Below, piece after piece: positions 41,208-41,283 of a DNA stretch of 41,283 nucleotides. A program made the position numbers and the translations under genes. Location of the stretch: positions 1 through 41,283 of the forward strand of contig SLKC01000058.1 in the NCBI GenBank assembly GCA_007134775.1. The letters are read 5' to 3'. The notes beneath the pieces are model-generated. The model worked only from the letters and a program-made list of their open reading frames with translations, was not told the origin of the DNA and made no database searches. This stretch comes from Ectothiorhodospiraceae bacterium. Lineage in GTDB: Bacteria; Pseudomonadota; Gammaproteobacteria; XJ16; Halofilaceae. Positions within the stretch are counted from its first letter, which is position 1; each line of letters starts with the position of its first letter.

Positions 41208-41283
41208 ATGGCGAAGAAATCGTTCCAGCGCAAGATCAAGCTGCACGGGTTCAACAACCTGACGAAGACGCTGAGCTTCAATA
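41208..41283 (+). CDS. speD: S-adenosylmethionine decarboxylase proenzyme, 3' end cut by window
   Basis: Only the first 25 codons are in the window. The segment KIKLHGFNNLTKTLSFN matches the start of E. coli-type (class 1, large form) SpeD, which decarboxylates SAM to supply aminopropyl groups for spermidine. GGAGG lies 6 nt before the ATG. The self-cleavage site and the pyruvoyl serine lie beyond the edge. Confidence 0.88.
   Translation, partial: MAKKSFQRKIKLHGFNNLTKTLSFN

Overview
The window looks like a chromosomal segment of a gammaproteobacterium, most likely a halophilic member near the Ectothiorhodospiraceae. The taxon is inferred, not read: GC content is high throughout, many proteins are rich in Asp and Glu, and gene sets such as glnE, ilvE, hldE, kdkA, waaA, a pcm-like gene next to tolC, a vfr/crp-type regulator and a class 1 speD are typical of gammaproteobacteria. 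No rRNA, tRNA, CRISPR array or classical transposase was seen.

Left part (1-16431), mostly housekeeping and stress genes. Three tightly packed genes of unknown function (an acidic protein cut by the window edge, an exported protein and a P-loop protein) face a minus-strand trehalose set: a 54-residue membrane protein, a GH15 glycoside hydrolase and OtsA, with no OtsB. Divergent from these is nadA, followed by a cysteine-free, Irr-like Fur-family regulator. Next comes an iron(III) ABC transporter whose promoter carries a Fur-box-like palindrome; its ATPase gene lies on the opposite strand, end to end with the permease. An APH-fold kinase, glnE and ilvE follow.

Middle part (16432-25594), accessory. 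A roughly 500-bp cassette encodes a GxxExxY (PDDEXK_3) protein between near-perfect 30-bp inverted repeats, each made of three 9-bp units. It sits between ilvE and a zf-CHCC gene. After it, nine overlapping or nearly touching genes form one apparent operon of five sulfotransferases and four GT4 glycosyltransferases in partly alternating order. The likely product is a sulfated cell-surface glycan, perhaps an outer LPS core.

Right-centre part (25712-33043), inner-core LPS. It holds hldE, an Ldh2-type dehydrogenase, a GT9 heptosyltransferase, Kdo kinase (kdkA), and a single protein fusing an LpxL-type lipid A acyltransferase to the Kdo transferase WaaA. An isochorismatase-like gene overlaps the start of that fusion. 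Together with the sulfotransferase operon this is a large LPS and surface-glycan locus.

Right part (33100-41283), envelope efflux and global control. A pcm-like gene and tolC lie on the minus strand. They are divergent from a TetR repressor, a periplasmic adaptor and an RND pump, which with TolC could form a complete tripartite efflux system. A convergent crp/vfr gene and the first codons of speD close the window.

The strongest candidates for something undescribed are the sulfotransferase-glycosyltransferase operon, the inverted-repeat GxxExxY cassette and the LpxL-WaaA fusion.
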